Source of the DNA: Desulfobacterales bacterium
GTDB lineage: Bacteria > Desulfobacterota > Desulfobacteria > Desulfobacterales > Desulfosalsimonadaceae
DNA length: 64,000 bases
Reading direction: 5' to 3'
Assembly: GCA_018335195.1 (NCBI GenBank)
Contig: JAGXKN010000002.1
Coordinates: 117,759-181,758 of the forward strand
Shown: piece by piece, positions 27,875 to 36,586 of the stretch
How positions within the stretch are numbered: the stretch's first letter is position 1
How the letters are laid out: each line of letters opens with the position of its first letter
Notes under the pieces: model-generated
The model's database searches: none
Told to the model about the DNA's origin: nothing
Seen by the model: only the letters and a program-made list of their open reading frames with translations
Translations under genes and position numbers: made by a program

Positions 27875-28663
27875 TCAACTGATCACCCGCTGCCCCGGTC
27901 TGGGACCGTCCACGGGCGGTCCGGCAAAACACTGGGCCTTTTCCATCCAGTCCCGGGCAACATCGCCTGTTACTTTGAGATTGGTGTCATCCACGTGCCT
28001 GCGCTGGACCACCACGAGGCAGAAGTCCTCGGCCGGCCCGCGCAGGCGGTTTCCAGCATCCTCCGGCCCCCAGGCCCAGAGATCGCCCGACGGGCCGGTT
28101 ACTTCCACCCGGACCGGTTCTTCGGGAACCGCCAGGCCGCGGTTGGCATATGTCCAGCCAAATGTCCGGGTCCCCAGGTAGGCGATGTGGCGCAGCCGGT
28201 TCGTGGGGGTTCGCCGGATCCGAAGGGTGTCGAAAACGTCCTGGCCGTGCGCCCAGGTTTCCATCAGGCGGGCAGTGGCAAAGGAAAGCGCGCTCATGGT
28301 CGGTCCGTACCAGGGCAGGCGGTCTTTGGGGTCGCACCCGGCAAGCGCACCCAGCATGATTTTCCGCTGCTCGCGCCACCACTGCATCAGTTCCGCCGGG
28401 GACATGTCCATGCCCATGGTCTCGAGCGTTTTTTCAAAGGCCTCAAAGTCGTTTAATACTTCATCCAGGTGTTGGTTAAACGCATCCGGCCGGGTGGCCG
28501 CCAGTGCGGCCCGGTCGTCAAAGTAGGCCAGATGGCGGATTTCATCCTTGATGCGCCAGTTCAAAAACGGGGTTTTCATTTTCCACTGGTTTTCATCCAG
28601 GCCCTCGAGAACGCCTTCGAGTTCCTCGTGCTCGGCCTTGAGATCGTTGCAGATTGTTTCCAT
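27875..28663 (-). CDS. TIGR03084-type DinB/mycothiol-isomerase-like metal-binding protein
   Basis: 262 residues. The N-terminal four-helix DinB/MDMPI-like domain has possible metal ligands in KDEIRHLAYFD and ETWAHGQDV, followed by a C-terminal domain with GRTFGWTYANRG-like sequence and WAWGPEDAGNRLRGPAEDFCLVV. The family is known mainly from genomes, often beside acyl-CoA dehydrogenases, and its reaction is not established. It is the last gene of the operon, 63 bp after the enoyl-CoA hydratase. Confidence 0.82.
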   Translation of the reverse strand: METICNDLKAEHEELEGVLEGLDENQWKMKTPFLNWRIKDEIRHLAYFDDRAALAATRPDAFNQHLDEVLNDFEAFEKTLETMGMDMSPAELMQWWREQRKIMLGALAGCDPKDRLPWYGPTMSALSFATARLMETWAHGQDVFDTLRIRRTPTNRLRHIAYLGTRTFGWTYANRGLAVPEEPVRVEVTGPSGDLWAWGPEDAGNRLRGPAEDFCLVVVQRRHVDDTNLKVTGDVARDWMEKAQCFAGPPVDGPRPGQRVIS

Positions 28664-28726
28664 GAGCTTTCCTCCATTGCCTGGTGGCGGACAAAAACCG
28701 GATGCCCGGTGGATGGGATGGGCCTG

Positions 28727-29494
28727 TTACCGGCCCTTGAATTCCGGCTCGCGCTTTTCCATAAAAGCGGTAATGCCTTCTTTGGCATCTTCTGTGCCGG
28801 AAATCGTTTTGATCTGCCCGACAAGAAAATCCAGGGCATGTTCAAAGGGCATGTCCCGCATCTGATGAAAAGCCTGCTTGCCGATTTTCATCCCGATGGG
28901 ACTCTTTTTGCTTAAGTTCTCCAGTATGGCATTTACCTCGTCATCGAGATGTTCCGGTTCCGCAACGCGGGTGACCATGCCCATTTCCAGGGCCTTCCGG
29001 GCGCTGAGTTTTTCGCCCAGAAGGATCATTTCCATGGCCTTCTTGTCCAGCACGTTTCTGAAAATCAGGGCGCCGATCATCATGGGCCACAGGCCCACGT
29101 TGACCTCGGGCGTGCCGAACTTGGCGGTGTTTGCAGCCATCACGATATCACAAGCAAGCATGAACCCGGTGCCGCCGGCCAGGCAGTAGCCGTTGACCCG
29201 GGCCACAGTGGGCTTGGGAAAGCCGGTAATGCGCTTTAACAGGTCTGCATAGGCCTCTTCCGGGTTTTCGGCGGGTTCCCCGCCGGCGCCCCCCAGGTCC
29301 GCGCCCGAGCAAAAGGCCCTGGCGCCGGCGCCTGTTATACAGACTACCCGCACGGATTCATCCGCTTCGGCAGCGTCCAGGCGCTTTTGGAACAGTTCAA
29401 CGACCTGCGGGCTGATGGAATTGCGTCTTTCTTCCCGGTTGATGGTCAGCCAGGCAACCCGATCTTTCACCTCGTATAAAAGTTCCTCACTCAT
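28727..29494 (-). CDS. Enoyl-CoA hydratase/isomerase (crotonase) family protein
   Basis: 255 residues of the crotonase fold. The oxyanion-hole region CSGADLGG and the ACDIVMAANTAKFGTPEVNVGL signature are visible. The second catalytic Glu position is kept (TPEVNVGL). The first (GGxxE in enoyl-CoA hydratase) is Gly here (AGGTGFMLACD), so the exact reaction may be hydration, isomerisation or another crotonase chemistry. In context a 3-methylglutaconyl-CoA-hydratase-like step is plausible but inferred. The ATG at 29494 follows AAAGGATGAC. Confidence 0.88.
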   Translation of the reverse strand: MSEELLYEVKDRVAWLTINREERRNSISPQVVELFQKRLDAAEADESVRVVCITGAGARAFCSGADLGGAGGEPAENPEEAYADLLKRITGFPKPTVARVNGYCLAGGTGFMLACDIVMAANTAKFGTPEVNVGLWPMMIGALIFRNVLDKKAMEMILLGEKLSARKALEMGMVTRVAEPEHLDDEVNAILENLSKKSPIGMKIGKQAFHQMRDMPFEHALDFLVGQIKTISGTEDAKEGITAFMEKREPEFKGR

Positions 29495-29633
29495 ATTGTC
29501 ATCCTTTATTGCTTTTGTTTCAAATCAAAAATAAGCAGAAATAATTCTGTTCAATATGTCAGTGAAAACGCCCTGCACCATTTCTTTTGCGGCCGTGAAC
29601 CGGTCGCCGGAAAGACCGGAGCAGTTGATGAAT

Positions 29634-31607
29634 TCATGCGCCTTGTTCTTCTGTTACTTCTGCGGCCAGCTTGACCAGCAACTGCTTTGGCTTGACCTGG
29701 TCCCCGGCAGACACCAGAATTGATTCCACGGTGCCGCTTCGGGCGGCAGGAATTTGATGCTGCATCTTCATCGCCTCCACAACCGCCATGGTCTGGCCTG
29801 CCTCAACAGTCTGGCCCTCGCTGACAGAAACTTCAACAACCACGCCGTTCATGGGCGAGTATATTTCTCCGGAGCCCGCAGCGTCGTCTGCAGCGGCGAT
29901 TTCCAGGGTACGGTTTTCAAAGGTGAAATGGCCGCTGCCGTCGTCGAGATAGAGCCGGTTTTCAGAAAAAGCAAACCCGGCCCGCCTGCGCACGCCCTGA
30001 TCGATATAGGCAGCACTCCTGCCGTCTGCCCCGGCCCATTGGAGCACCACTTCATTGTCTGCCGTGGTGACTGTAAATTGTTCGCCTTTTTTGACAAGAA
30101 AGACCTCGTGGTCTTTTTCATCGCATCTGAGTTTAAAGCTGTACCTGTACGGCGCGGGCGTGTGCCAGTCGGTGTCAGGTGCTGCGGGCGAAGCGCCCTG
30201 ATAGATGAGCATTGCCGCCAGGGCCAGGGTTTTTGCAGACAGGGCGTCTTCGGCCATGCTGATGTCTTCTTTGAAATGCTGCTCAATAAAGGCTGTTGTC
30301 GCCTGCCCCCCGGCAAATACCGGGTGGCGTATGATGCGTTCCAGAAACAGCTTGTTGTTGTTGAGCCCGAGAAAAACCGTATCCTGAAGCGCCGAGGCCA
30401 GGCGGCGGCGCGCCTCATCCCGGTCAGTACCCCGGCAGATGATCTTGGCGACAATGGGATCATAATAAGGGCTTATTTCCTGGCCGGCTTCAATGCCCGT
30501 GTCCACCCGGAAGCCGTCAAGCTGCGGCACCTGCCAGGCAAGCACTTTTCCGGTCTGCGGCATAAAAGACCTGCGGGCGTCTTCTGCATAAAGGCGGGCT
30601 TCAACCGCATGGCCGGACAGCGCAATCTGATCCTGGGACAGGGGGAGGGCCCCGCCGTCGGCAATACGAATCTGCCAGGAAACCAGGTCCAGCCCGGTAA
30701 TCATTTCCGTTACCGGGTGCTCTACTTGCAGGCGGGTGTTCATCTCCAGGAAATAAAAATTCTTGTCCCCATCCACCATGAATTCGACCGTGCCGGCGCC
30801 GCGGTAGCCGCAGGCCTTGGCTGCATTGACCGCGGCTTGGCCCATTTGCCGGCGAAGGGGCTCATCGACAAACGGTGAAGGGGCTTCTTCCAAGACTTTC
30901 TGGTGCCGGCGCTGGATGGAGCAGTCCCGTTCTCCCAGGTACACCGCGTTGCCGAAGTTGTCTGCAAAAACCTGGATTTCGATGTGCCTTGGCTCAACAA
31001 TCGCTTTTTCAAGGATGAGCTCGTCGCTGCCGAATGTGCTCAGGGCTTCGGCACGGGCGTTTTTAATGCTTTCCGCCAGCCTGCCCGCCTCTGTCACCAG
31101 GCGCATGCCGCGCCCGCCGCCGCCGGCCGAGGCCTTGACCATCACCGGCAGCCCGATTTTTTCCGCTTCTGCCAGCAGGGTTTCATCTGACTGGTCCGCG
31201 CCCTGGTATCCCGGAACACAGGGCACGTCTGCGGCGATCAGGGTTTCTTTGGCAAGCCGCTTGCTGCCCATCAAATCCATGGCTTCGGGCCCCGGGCCGA
31301 TAAAGACAAGTCCGGCTTCTTCGCAGGCGCGGGCGAATTCGGCATTTTCCGCCAGAAACCCGTATCCGGGGTGAACCGCATCCGCTTCTGTCAGCCGGGC
31401 CGCCTCGATGATGTTTTTCTTCGCCAGATAGGACTGCCCCGCGGCCGGCGGACCGATACATACGGCTTCGTCTGCAGCGGCAACGTGCAGGGCGTTTGTG
31501 TCCACCTCGCTGTGGACCGCCACCGTGCGATAGCCCAGATTTTTGGCGGTCCGGATGATCCGCAGGGCGATTTCTCCGCGGTTTGCAATCAGAATTTTAT
31601 TGATCAT
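29634..31607 (-). CDS. Biotin-dependent acyl-CoA carboxylase alpha subunit (biotin carboxylase + BCCP)
   Basis: 657 residues. The N-terminal biotin carboxylase has NRGEIALRIIRTA, the ATP-grasp glycine loop KASAGGGGRGMR, and the RDCSIQRRHQKVLEEAPSP and EMNTRLQVEHPVTE motifs. A middle BT-like region follows, then a C-terminal biotinyl domain with the EAMKMQH biotinylation site. It carboxylates its own biotin, which the beta subunit then uses. Size and layout match methylcrotonyl-, geranyl- or propionyl-CoA carboxylase alpha chains. With the adjacent beta subunit and acyl-CoA dehydrogenases, an MCC/GCC (Liu/Atu) type is favoured; substrate identity is inferred. Confidence 0.93.
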   Translation of the reverse strand: MINKILIANRGEIALRIIRTAKNLGYRTVAVHSEVDTNALHVAAADEAVCIGPPAAGQSYLAKKNIIEAARLTEADAVHPGYGFLAENAEFARACEEAGLVFIGPGPEAMDLMGSKRLAKETLIAADVPCVPGYQGADQSDETLLAEAEKIGLPVMVKASAGGGGRGMRLVTEAGRLAESIKNARAEALSTFGSDELILEKAIVEPRHIEIQVFADNFGNAVYLGERDCSIQRRHQKVLEEAPSPFVDEPLRRQMGQAAVNAAKACGYRGAGTVEFMVDGDKNFYFLEMNTRLQVEHPVTEMITGLDLVSWQIRIADGGALPLSQDQIALSGHAVEARLYAEDARRSFMPQTGKVLAWQVPQLDGFRVDTGIEAGQEISPYYDPIVAKIICRGTDRDEARRRLASALQDTVFLGLNNNKLFLERIIRHPVFAGGQATTAFIEQHFKEDISMAEDALSAKTLALAAMLIYQGASPAAPDTDWHTPAPYRYSFKLRCDEKDHEVFLVKKGEQFTVTTADNEVVLQWAGADGRSAAYIDQGVRRRAGFAFSENRLYLDDGSGHFTFENRTLEIAAADDAAGSGEIYSPMNGVVVEVSVSEGQTVEAGQTMAVVEAMKMQHQIPAARSGTVESILVSAGDQVKPKQLLVKLAAEVTEEQGA

Positions 31608-31660
31608 GATTTGTCTCCAATGGGTCTGTATATACTTTGAAGTTTTTTAGATTTTACTGA

Positions 31661-31898
31661 ATGAATGCATGGAAACGCCTTCAGGTAAAATCCGAAATCC
31701 GAAACAAATTCGAATATCAAATCACCAAATATTCAAAACGCCTCTTTGACAAATTGTCGTTTATGTCATTTCGCATTTGGTTTTTCATTGTTTCGGTTTT
31801 CGTGCTTCGGATTTCGAGTTTGGGGGTCAGAATCAAAATTTCGGCTCAGATATCTCGCAACCGTTCAAATTGGAAATTAAAAGTATTTTTGAGCCGCC
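31661..31898. repeat. AT-rich intergenic low-complexity repeat between carboxylase subunit genes
   Basis: A 290-bp gap rich in variants of TTCGNATTTCG and its complement (AAATCCGAAATCCGAAAC, TTCGAATATCAAATC, CTTCGGATTTCGAG). A shorter stretch of the same composition occurs at about 26640-26690. It contains no credible gene, and its base composition differs clearly from the GC-rich flanking genes. Confidence 0.5.
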
Positions 31899-33512
31899 CT
31901 ACATCCTTGCAATCCCGAAGGTATTGGTCCTGACCTTTCGAATTTCGGCTTCCCGGCAGATCCCGAGCACAAAGGCCAGTATGCGCCGGGTATCCCGGGG
32001 ATCAATCAGGCCGTCGTCCCACAGCCGGGCGGTGTTGGCAAGAGCGTGGGAACGCTCCTCCAGTGCCTGCCGGGTGTCTGCCTCGATCTGGTCCAGGAAG
32101 TTTTCATCCACCTGGCCCATTTTTTCCATGCGGGCGTGGGCCACCTGTCGCAGCACGCTGCCCGCCTGGGCCGGCCCCATGATTGAGACCACGCTGCGGG
32201 GCCAGGCAAATACGAAATCCGGCCCCATGCCCCGGCCGCACATGGCATAGTTGCCCGCCCCATAGGAGCCGCCCACGATCACCGCGATTTTGGGGACCGT
32301 GCAGTTGGTCACCGCCTGGATCATCTTGGAGCCGTGCTTGATAATTCCCAGGCGCTCGGGCTCGGTGCCCACGAGAAACCCGGTGGTATTGTGCAGAAAG
32401 ATCAGCGGCGTGTCGGATTGCTCGCAAAGCTGCATGAACTGGGCGGCCTTGGCCGAGCCGTCCGAGGTGATCGGCGAATTGTTGCCCAGCACGCCGCAGG
32501 CATGGCCGTGCAGCTCGATAAAGGCGCAGACCGTGCCCTGGTCGTATTCCGGCTTGAAGTCCAGGATGTCCGATCCGTCGGCAATCCGGGCGATAATCTC
32601 GCGGCAGTCATACGGGGTCTTGGGGTCCTCTGGAACCACGCCGATCAATTCATCCGGGGAATAGAGCGGCGCCTGGAAATCATCTGTCTCAATTCCGGGC
32701 ATATTTTTATTCCAGTGCAGCTTGGCCACGATTTCCCTGGCAATGCGGATGCCGTCCGCGTCGTTTTCCGCCAGGTAGTCGGATACCCCGGAAACCTCGC
32801 AGTGCAGCTCGGCACCGCCGATTTCCTCGTCGGTGGCGATTTCGCCGGTGGCGGCCTTGAGCAGCGGGGGGCCTGCAAGATAGACAGTTGACTGGCGGCG
32901 GATCATGACGATGTAGTCGGACAATCCCGGCTGGTATGCCCCGCCCGCTGTGGCGCTGCCGTGAACCACGGTGATCTGGGGAATTCCCGCAGCCGAAAGC
33001 CTTGCCTGGTTTGCAAAAAAGGCCCCGGAGTAGCCGAACATGTCGCCGGCTTCCCGCAAATCCCCGCCTGCGCTCTGGGCCAGCACGATCAGGGGCATTT
33101 TTTTGTTCAGCGCGATCTGCTGCATGTTCATCCGTTTTTCCGCGCCAAACCGCGAAATGCTGCCGCCCTTTGTCAGAAAATCGTCCACGTAAACCGCGCA
33201 CCGGGTGCCCTGGACATATCCGATACCGGCGATACAGGTTCCGCCGGCAGCAGAGCCGTCCGTGTCGTTTCCCTGCATGTAGCCGGCAAGCGAATAGAGC
33301 TCCAGAAACGGCGCGCCCGGGTCGAGCAGCAGGTTCAGTCGCTCGCGCGGGCTGATGTAGCCCCTTTTCCGGTAGCGCGGGATCTTGGCTTCCGCCGTGG
33401 CCAGGACGCGCTGCTCGATGTCGCGGACCTCCTGTACCCCGGCCTCCATGTGTTCCCGGTTAGCCAGGAATTCCTCTGACTGCGGATTGATTTGGGACTG
33501 GAAAACTGGCAT
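31899..33512 (-). CDS. Acyl-CoA carboxylase beta subunit (carboxyltransferase)
   Basis: 537 residues with the two crotonase-like carboxyltransferase halves. Visible are KRGYISPRERLNLLLDPG, the N-terminal acyl-CoA oxyanion loop (HGSATAGGAYQPGLSDY), the second loop GGSYGAGNYAMCGR and FAWPRSVVSIMGPAQAG. The family transfers carboxyl from carboxybiotin to the gamma or alpha carbon of an acyl-CoA. The subtype resembles methylcrotonyl/geranyl-CoA carboxylase (LiuB/AtuC-like). The alpha subunit follows after a 290-bp repeat-rich gap, unusually long for a two-subunit enzyme. Confidence 0.93.
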   Translation of the reverse strand: MPVFQSQINPQSEEFLANREHMEAGVQEVRDIEQRVLATAEAKIPRYRKRGYISPRERLNLLLDPGAPFLELYSLAGYMQGNDTDGSAAGGTCIAGIGYVQGTRCAVYVDDFLTKGGSISRFGAEKRMNMQQIALNKKMPLIVLAQSAGGDLREAGDMFGYSGAFFANQARLSAAGIPQITVVHGSATAGGAYQPGLSDYIVMIRRQSTVYLAGPPLLKAATGEIATDEEIGGAELHCEVSGVSDYLAENDADGIRIAREIVAKLHWNKNMPGIETDDFQAPLYSPDELIGVVPEDPKTPYDCREIIARIADGSDILDFKPEYDQGTVCAFIELHGHACGVLGNNSPITSDGSAKAAQFMQLCEQSDTPLIFLHNTTGFLVGTEPERLGIIKHGSKMIQAVTNCTVPKIAVIVGGSYGAGNYAMCGRGMGPDFVFAWPRSVVSIMGPAQAGSVLRQVAHARMEKMGQVDENFLDQIEADTRQALEERSHALANTARLWDDGLIDPRDTRRILAFVLGICREAEIRKVRTNTFGIARM

Positions 33513-33534
33513 AGGTGCTTTCCTTTACGATGGT

Positions 33535-34695
33535 TTACAAAATATGTTTGGAAATGATTTCGTTCATGATTTCATGCGTGCCGCCGCCAATGGAATAGAT
33601 CCGGTTGTCGCGGTACAGGCGCTCGACCAGGTGGCCGCGGATAAACCCGGATCCGCCGAAAATCTGGGTGGCGTCAAAGGTCAGCTTGTTGGCGACCTGG
33701 CAGGCGAAGTTCTTGGCCATGGAAACTTCGGCAACCTTGTATTCCCCGGCGTTGATCATGGCTGCCACGCGATAGGTGAACTCCCGGCTGGCCTCGACCA
33801 TGGTGGCCATTTCCGCCAGTTTGTGGCGGGTGACCTGAAATCCGGCAAGGGTCTTGCCAAAGGCTTTTCGCTCCCCGGCGTACTTGAGCGCTTCTTCCAG
33901 GCACATCTGCGAGATCATGTTGGACTGCACTGCCATGGCAATGCGCTCGAACTGGAAGTTTTCCATCTGGTAGTAAAAGCCTTGGTTTTCCTCGCCGATC
34001 CGGTTTTCCACCGGCACGCGGCAGTCGTCAAAAAAGATTTCCCCGGTATCCGAGGTCCACCAGCCCATTTTGTCGAGCTTGTTTGAAACCGAATACCCGT
34101 GGGTGTCGGCTTCGATGACAAGCAGGCTGATGCCGCGGGCGCCCGCTTCGCCGGTGCGCACCGCACAGGTGATCTGGTCTGCGTTGATGGCAGACGTGAT
34201 AAACGTTTTGTTGCCGTTTACGATATATTCATCCCCGTCGCGAATGGCCGTGGTCTGCAGGCTTGCAACGTCTGATCCGCCCCCGGGCTCGGTTACGGCC
34301 AGGGCTGCAACCCGGTCTCCGGCCACCACCGGTTTGACAAATTTTTCCTTCTGCTGCTGGGTGCCGTACTTGATCAGCGGGGGCAGGGCAATGCCGTGGG
34401 AAAACAGACTGGCCACAAGGCCCGGCGATCCCCCGCGCATCAATTCCTCGTTAACAACGATTTCCTCGAACAAATCGCCCCCGGCCCCGCCGACTTCCTC
34501 GGGATAGGCCACACTGCTGTAGCCCAGGTCACCGATTTTTTTGAACAGTTCCCCGGGAAAGCCGCCGGCCTCCTCCCAGGCGTCCACGTGGGGCGCGATT
34601 TCCTTTCTGACAAACTCCCGAACGGATTTGCGCAGCAGTTCGTGCTGTTTTGTAAAGTACTGCTGATAAAAGCGGCCATCTGTCTGATTACTCAT
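33535..34695 (-). CDS. Acyl-CoA dehydrogenase
   Basis: 386 residues of the FAD acyl-CoA dehydrogenase family. Signatures VTEPGGGSDVASLQT, GNKTFITSAINAD and QIFGGSGFIRGHLVERLYRD are present. The end reads YSIGGGTHEIM, without the catalytic Glu of the IYEGT type. A Glu in the helix FQFERIAMA could serve, as in isovaleryl-CoA and long-chain dehydrogenases. The start MSNQTD (34695) overlaps the tetR stop by 8 bp (ATGAGTAA), so the two are translationally coupled; the ORF-track start reads back into tetR. The likely substrate is a branched or terpenoid acyl-CoA. Confidence 0.92.
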   Translation of the reverse strand: MSNQTDGRFYQQYFTKQHELLRKSVREFVRKEIAPHVDAWEEAGGFPGELFKKIGDLGYSSVAYPEEVGGAGGDLFEEIVVNEELMRGGSPGLVASLFSHGIALPPLIKYGTQQQKEKFVKPVVAGDRVAALAVTEPGGGSDVASLQTTAIRDGDEYIVNGNKTFITSAINADQITCAVRTGEAGARGISLLVIEADTHGYSVSNKLDKMGWWTSDTGEIFFDDCRVPVENRIGEENQGFYYQMENFQFERIAMAVQSNMISQMCLEEALKYAGERKAFGKTLAGFQVTRHKLAEMATMVEASREFTYRVAAMINAGEYKVAEVSMAKNFACQVANKLTFDATQIFGGSGFIRGHLVERLYRDNRIYSIGGGTHEIMNEIISKHIL

Positions 34696-35395
34696 TTGAG
34701 TTCCCTTTTCCCCGGGCATCCGTGGCAGAGAGGTCCTCAAAAAGGTTGTTCACCCCGCCTACGATAAAAGCCACCGCGTCGCGTCCGATGTCTTTTAAGT
34801 CCTCGGTCTTGTTCTGCCAGAGCAGGTACTGGTAGGCCACCCGCTCGTAGATGCCCATGATGCTCACAGCAATGACTTCCGCGGAAAAGCGGCCCTTGAA
34901 TGTCACCCCCTGGTTTTCGCAGACCGTGTTTAGCGCGTTTAAAACGTCATTGGTGCACTTGTCGAAAAGCGCTTTGCGATGCTGTTCCACCTCGGCGCTT
35001 TTGCCCACGGATTCCCTGAATATAATCGCGGCGCGTTCCGGGTGATTGACGCAGAAGTCTTCAAAGAACGCGTATCCGGCGCGCCGGAAGCCCTCCATGG
35101 TTGCTCCGTAGGACTTGAATTCCCGGCCGAGGATGGCGCGCATGAGATATCCGATCTCTTCCATCATCCGGATCAGCAGATCCTCTTTGTTCTTGAAGTA
35201 AAAGTAAACCGCGCCCACGGATACTTCTGCTGCATCCGCGATCTGCTCCATGCTCGCCTTTTGATATCCCTCGGCGGCAAAGAGCCGTTCTGCCGCCGCC
35301 AGTATGGTCTGATAGCGCTGCTCGCGTTCCCGCTGCCTGCGCCGGGCGGATTTGGAAAGGTTCTGCTTGCTGGTTTTTTCTTTTCGGGCCGGCAT
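34688..35395 (-). CDS. TetR-family regulator within the acyl-CoA operon
   Basis: 235 residues. Basic N-terminus MPARKEKTSKQNLSKSARRRQRE, then a TetR helix-turn-helix (YQTILAAAERLFAAEGYQKASMEQIADAAEVSVGAVYFYFKNKEDLL). The ORF-track start adds 43 residues that overlap the upstream dehydrogenase; the ATG at 35395 is right for the HTH. Autoregulation of the operon, with an acyl-CoA as ligand, is the family norm (PsrA/FadR/LiuR-like). The candidate operator is the TGAAT/ATTCA palindromic cluster at 37790-37831. Confidence 0.9.
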   Translation of the reverse strand: MPARKEKTSKQNLSKSARRRQREREQRYQTILAAAERLFAAEGYQKASMEQIADAAEVSVGAVYFYFKNKEDLLIRMMEEIGYLMRAILGREFKSYGATMEGFRRAGYAFFEDFCVNHPERAAIIFRESVGKSAEVEQHRKALFDKCTNDVLNALNTVCENQGVTFKGRFSAEVIAVSIMGIYERVAYQYLLWQNKTEDLKDIGRDAVAFIVGGVNNLFEDLSATDARGKGNSNE

Positions 35396-35406
35396 ATGTG
35401 ACCATC

Positions 35407-36543
35407 CTATTTCCGGTAACCCAGTGCGGCATCCCCGATTTTGACCCTGGCAATTTCCGTTGAGGTGCCTGCAATCTGACCGTACTTGGCGCACCTGTAG
35501 GCGAGTTCGGCGCGATTGCCGCAAATATAGCCGCTTCCGCCCATAATTTTCATGGCCTCGCTGCAGATCTGCTCTGCAGATTCGGTGCAGAAAACCTTTG
35601 CAGACAGCATAAGTTCGTATACCTCATCAGGCGAAGTTTCAAGCGTCCATGCACTCCGGTAGGCCAGGAGCTGTGCGGTTTGCAGCATTGTCAGCATTTC
35701 TGCGAACTTGAAGCCGACTTCCTGGTAGGCGATGACCGGCTTGCCCCCGCTCCGGTGGGACTTGGCATAATCGCGTGCCGTCTCAAATGCGGTTTTGGAA
35801 ATTCCCAGGCTGGCGCCCAGAAGAATCTGGTTTTCCCACATCCGCAGCACGGCCGACGTATCATCGCCGGCTGCGGGAAAGATGACCTGTCCGGCCTGGA
35901 TTTCGCAACGATCCAGGGTGATTGCGGAAATGGGCGTGCCCTGGTACCCGGGGGTCTGCAGCGGAGCATCAACTTTCAGGCCGGGGGCCTCGCTTTCCAC
36001 AATAAACAGGGCGGATGCACCTTCGCATACCCCGGCCACCGCGATCCAGTCGGCAATCGACGCGTTGATCACGTATTGCTTGGTACCGGAAACAAGCACG
36101 GAATCTCCATGTTTTTTCCCGATGGTGGTCAGGGGTTCGTTTTCAATGTTCAATGCGCCCTCGGCCAGGGCCAAGGCCCCGAGTCCCTGTCCCGCCAGTA
36201 TCGGCTCCAGGTATTTTTCCTTCTGACCGGCACTGCCCCAGTTTCCCAAGGCCCGGCCGAAAAGGCGCGCGGCGGATTCAACGGCGAGATACGCCGAAGG
36301 CGAAATCCCGGCAAGCACTTCCATTGCGCCCATGAGGGTGAGCTGGCCGTTAAATCCGTCTACCGGCTGCAGGCCAAGGCGCAGGTAAGGGGTTTGGGCC
36401 AGGGTTTCGATTACCCTGCGGATCTGCCATCCTTTTTCGGACGAATCCCGCTGCTCCAGGGCTGCAGGGTCTCCCAGCGCGTTGACCTGCCCGGCGATAT
36501 CCGCAAAAAGTGCGTGTTCGGCTTCTGTGAAATCATAGTTCAT
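35407..36543 (-). CDS. Acyl-CoA dehydrogenase-like protein, atypical active site
   Basis: 378 residues. N-terminal helical domain MNYDFTEAEHALFADIAGQV, middle beta domain with ALALAEGALNIEN and KQYVINASIADWIAVAG, and C-terminal helices with IMGGSGYICGNRAELAYRCAKY. The usual TEP/TE flavin-contact motif and the IYEGT catalytic Glu are both altered (ALAEGAL and GQIAGTSTEIAR), so dehydrogenase activity is not certain. It may be a heteromeric partner of the neighbouring dehydrogenase, as seen in other alpha/beta ACAD pairs; that is inference. It lies 43 bp after the upstream dehydrogenase and 11 bp before tetR. Confidence 0.86.
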   Translation of the reverse strand: MNYDFTEAEHALFADIAGQVNALGDPAALEQRDSSEKGWQIRRVIETLAQTPYLRLGLQPVDGFNGQLTLMGAMEVLAGISPSAYLAVESAARLFGRALGNWGSAGQKEKYLEPILAGQGLGALALAEGALNIENEPLTTIGKKHGDSVLVSGTKQYVINASIADWIAVAGVCEGASALFIVESEAPGLKVDAPLQTPGYQGTPISAITLDRCEIQAGQVIFPAAGDDTSAVLRMWENQILLGASLGISKTAFETARDYAKSHRSGGKPVIAYQEVGFKFAEMLTMLQTAQLLAYRSAWTLETSPDEVYELMLSAKVFCTESAEQICSEAMKIMGGSGYICGNRAELAYRCAKYGQIAGTSTEIARVKIGDAALGYRK

Positions 36544-36586
36544 TTGGTTTCTCCCGGTACAATGAATCCCGGAAAATCGGGATCTT